Shown piece after piece: positions 14,003 to 14,785 of a stretch of 14,785 nucleotides of DNA. The translations under genes and the position numbers were made by a program. Below the pieces are notes generated by a model. That model was not told where the DNA came from. It saw only the letters and a list, made by a program, of their open reading frames with translations, and made no database searches. The number at the start of each line of letters is the position of its first letter. Positions within the stretch are counted from its first letter, which is position 1. The DNA is from JANMEX01 sp031423755 (GTDB lineage Bacteria > Pseudomonadota > Alphaproteobacteria > Rhizobiales > Rhizobiaceae), in contig JANPGC010000230.1 of assembly GCA_031423755.1 (NCBI GenBank), positions 1-14,785 of the forward strand, read 5' to 3'.

Positions 14003-14785
14003 TTAGCGGACAGTGAATCCGTGGTGAAACGGGTCTCGGTCGTCAATGAAGATCGTATTGTAGCCGGTCATCCGCGCCCATCCGCCGATGGAAGGGATCA
14101 TCGCCCTGAACGGTCCGACGCTTGTTTCGGCTTCAACCCTGCCCTTGAACAGCGAGCCGATAATTGACTCGTGCACGAAATCATTGCCCACTTTAAGGTC
14201 GCCACGCGCGAACAGCTGCGCCATGCGCGATGACGTGCCGGTGCCGCAGGGCGAACGGTCAATCGCCTTCTCGCCGTAGAACACGGCATTGCGTGCGTCG
14301 GCTTCAGGATGGTGCGGCTTGCCGGTCCACAGCATGTGTGTGAGCCGGTTGATCGCCGGATTTTCCGGATGCTCGAATGTATAGAGTTCGTTCAAGCGTT
14401 CGCGCAGGATCGGGCTCCACTTGATGAAGTCAAGCGCGGTGTGATCCTCCATGTCGCGGAAGTTTTCCTGGGGTTCGACGATGGCGTAAAAATTGCCGCC
14501 ATATGCGACATCGACCTTGAGCGGACCAAGATCCGGACATTCAACTTCCAGCCCGGTTTTGTAGAGAAACGACGGCACATTGGTGATGCGCACTTCTTCC
14601 ACATACTCGCCGTTCATCGTGTATTCGGCTGTTACCAGACCCGCAGGCGTATCAAGCCGCAGGATGCCGGGCGTCTTGGCGCGCACCAGTCCGTTTTCCA
14701 GCGCCATCGTCACGGTGCCGATGGTGCCGTGTCCGCACATCGGCAGGCACCCGGACGTCTCGATGAACAGGATGCCAATGTCGCA
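14003..14785 (-). CDS. 4-hydroxyproline 2-epimerase (proline racemase family), 5' part missing
   Basis: The frame is open to the right window edge, so this is the last 260 residues of a protein of about 333-345. It interconverts trans-4-hydroxy-L-proline and cis-4-hydroxy-D-proline, the first step of hydroxyproline breakdown. Both catalytic cysteines are visible: MCGHGT (fragment Cys17) and SPCGTGTS (Cys180). The Cys-Cys pair fits an epimerase or racemase rather than the Ser/Thr-Cys dehydratases. Segments such as FIETSGCLPMCGHGTIGTV, VDVAYGGNFYAIVEPQENF and WARMTGYNTIFIDDRDPF closely resemble the Brucella enzyme (also studied as PrpA). The Met of MCGHGT at 14740 is internal and is not the start; 15 in-frame codons precede it. 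It lies upstream of the liv operon on the same strand, 242 bp away; a shared role in amino acid use is possible but unproven. Confidence 0.93.
   Translation of the reverse strand, partial: CDIGILFIETSGCLPMCGHGTIGTVTMALENGLVRAKTPGILRLDTPAGLVTAEYTMNGEYVEEVRITNVPSFLYKTGLEVECPDLGPLKVDVAYGGNFYAIVEPQENFRDMEDHTALDFIKWSPILRERLNELYTFEHPENPAINRLTHMLWTGKPHHPEADARNAVFYGEKAIDRSPCGTGTSSRMAQLFARGDLKVGNDFVHESIIGSLFKGRVEAETSVGPFRAMIPSIGGWARMTGYNTIFIDDRDPFHHGFTVR

Noticed and set aside
14003..14740. Taking the Met of MCGHGT as the epimerase start
   Set aside because: This is the catalytic motif; the frame stays open to the window edge and the residues before it (FIETSGCLP) match the family.
1..14785. CRISPR arrays, tRNA/rRNA genes, insertion sequences, phage genes
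   Set aside because: No regularly spaced repeats, no tRNA-like or rRNA sequence and no transposase or integrase motif were found on reading both strands.

Overview
The window looks like a chromosomal stretch of an alphaproteobacterium, most likely of the order Hyphomicrobiales (Rhizobiales). The basis is: a phaR / phbA-phbB cluster with phaR divergent; a full-length rhizobial-type pyruvate carboxylase whose key residues fall within one position of the Rhizobium etli numbering; a bra/liv-type amino acid ABC transporter with a DUF6867-like membrane protein between livF and the binding protein; a hydroxyproline epimerase close to the Brucella/rhizobial proteins; and a left-edge palindrome of a type abundant in these genomes. 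Nothing suggests a plasmid or phage. The only accessory-type element is a small brnT-brnA toxin-antitoxin pair.

Layout. 1-50: REP-like palindrome. 87-701 (-): phaR, the polyhydroxyalkanoate (PHB) regulator. 702-989: divergent control region with repeated TGC-rich boxes. 990-2168 (+) phbA and 2241-2966 (+) phbB: acetyl-CoA to 3-hydroxybutyryl-CoA, the first two steps of PHB synthesis. 2967-3102: convergent intergenic region with three nested dyads. 3103-6561 (-): pyc, pyruvate carboxylase, with a GTG start and a promoter whose -35 lies in a perfect TTGCA-G-TGCAA palindrome. 6715-7270 (-): brnT-brnA. 7319-7369: terminator and a C(UUCG)G hairpin behind livJ. 7376-13760 (-): amino acid transporter genes in transcription order livH, livM, livG, livF, DUF6867-like gene, livJ. 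13761-14002: control region upstream of livH. 14003-14785 (-): 4-hydroxyproline epimerase, cut by the right edge.

How the parts fit. The left half concerns the acetyl-CoA/pyruvate node: PhaR senses PHB, PhbAB draw off acetyl-CoA and Pyc refills oxaloacetate. The phaR-phbA spacer and the pyc promoter share GCAGTGCA within TGC-rich surroundings, which suggests that PhaR controls both PHB synthesis and anaplerosis. The right half is a complete periplasmic-binding-protein transporter: LivJ binds the amino acid, LivH and LivM form the channel, LivG and LivF hydrolyse ATP. The junctions livH-livM (4 nt apart), livM-livG (TGATG) and livG-livF (TAATG) point to one translationally coupled operon.

The most unusual feature is LivG. 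After a normal ABC ATPase of about 280 residues it runs in frame through a long Ala/Lys/Pro-rich linker to a C-terminal helix-hairpin-helix domain of the kind seen at the ends of some alphaproteobacterial NuoE and ribosomal protein L21 proteins. Other points worth a look are the possible PhaR control of pyc, a probably leaderless brnT transcript, and the structured livJ leader. I saw no CRISPR array, tRNA, rRNA, insertion sequence or phage gene.
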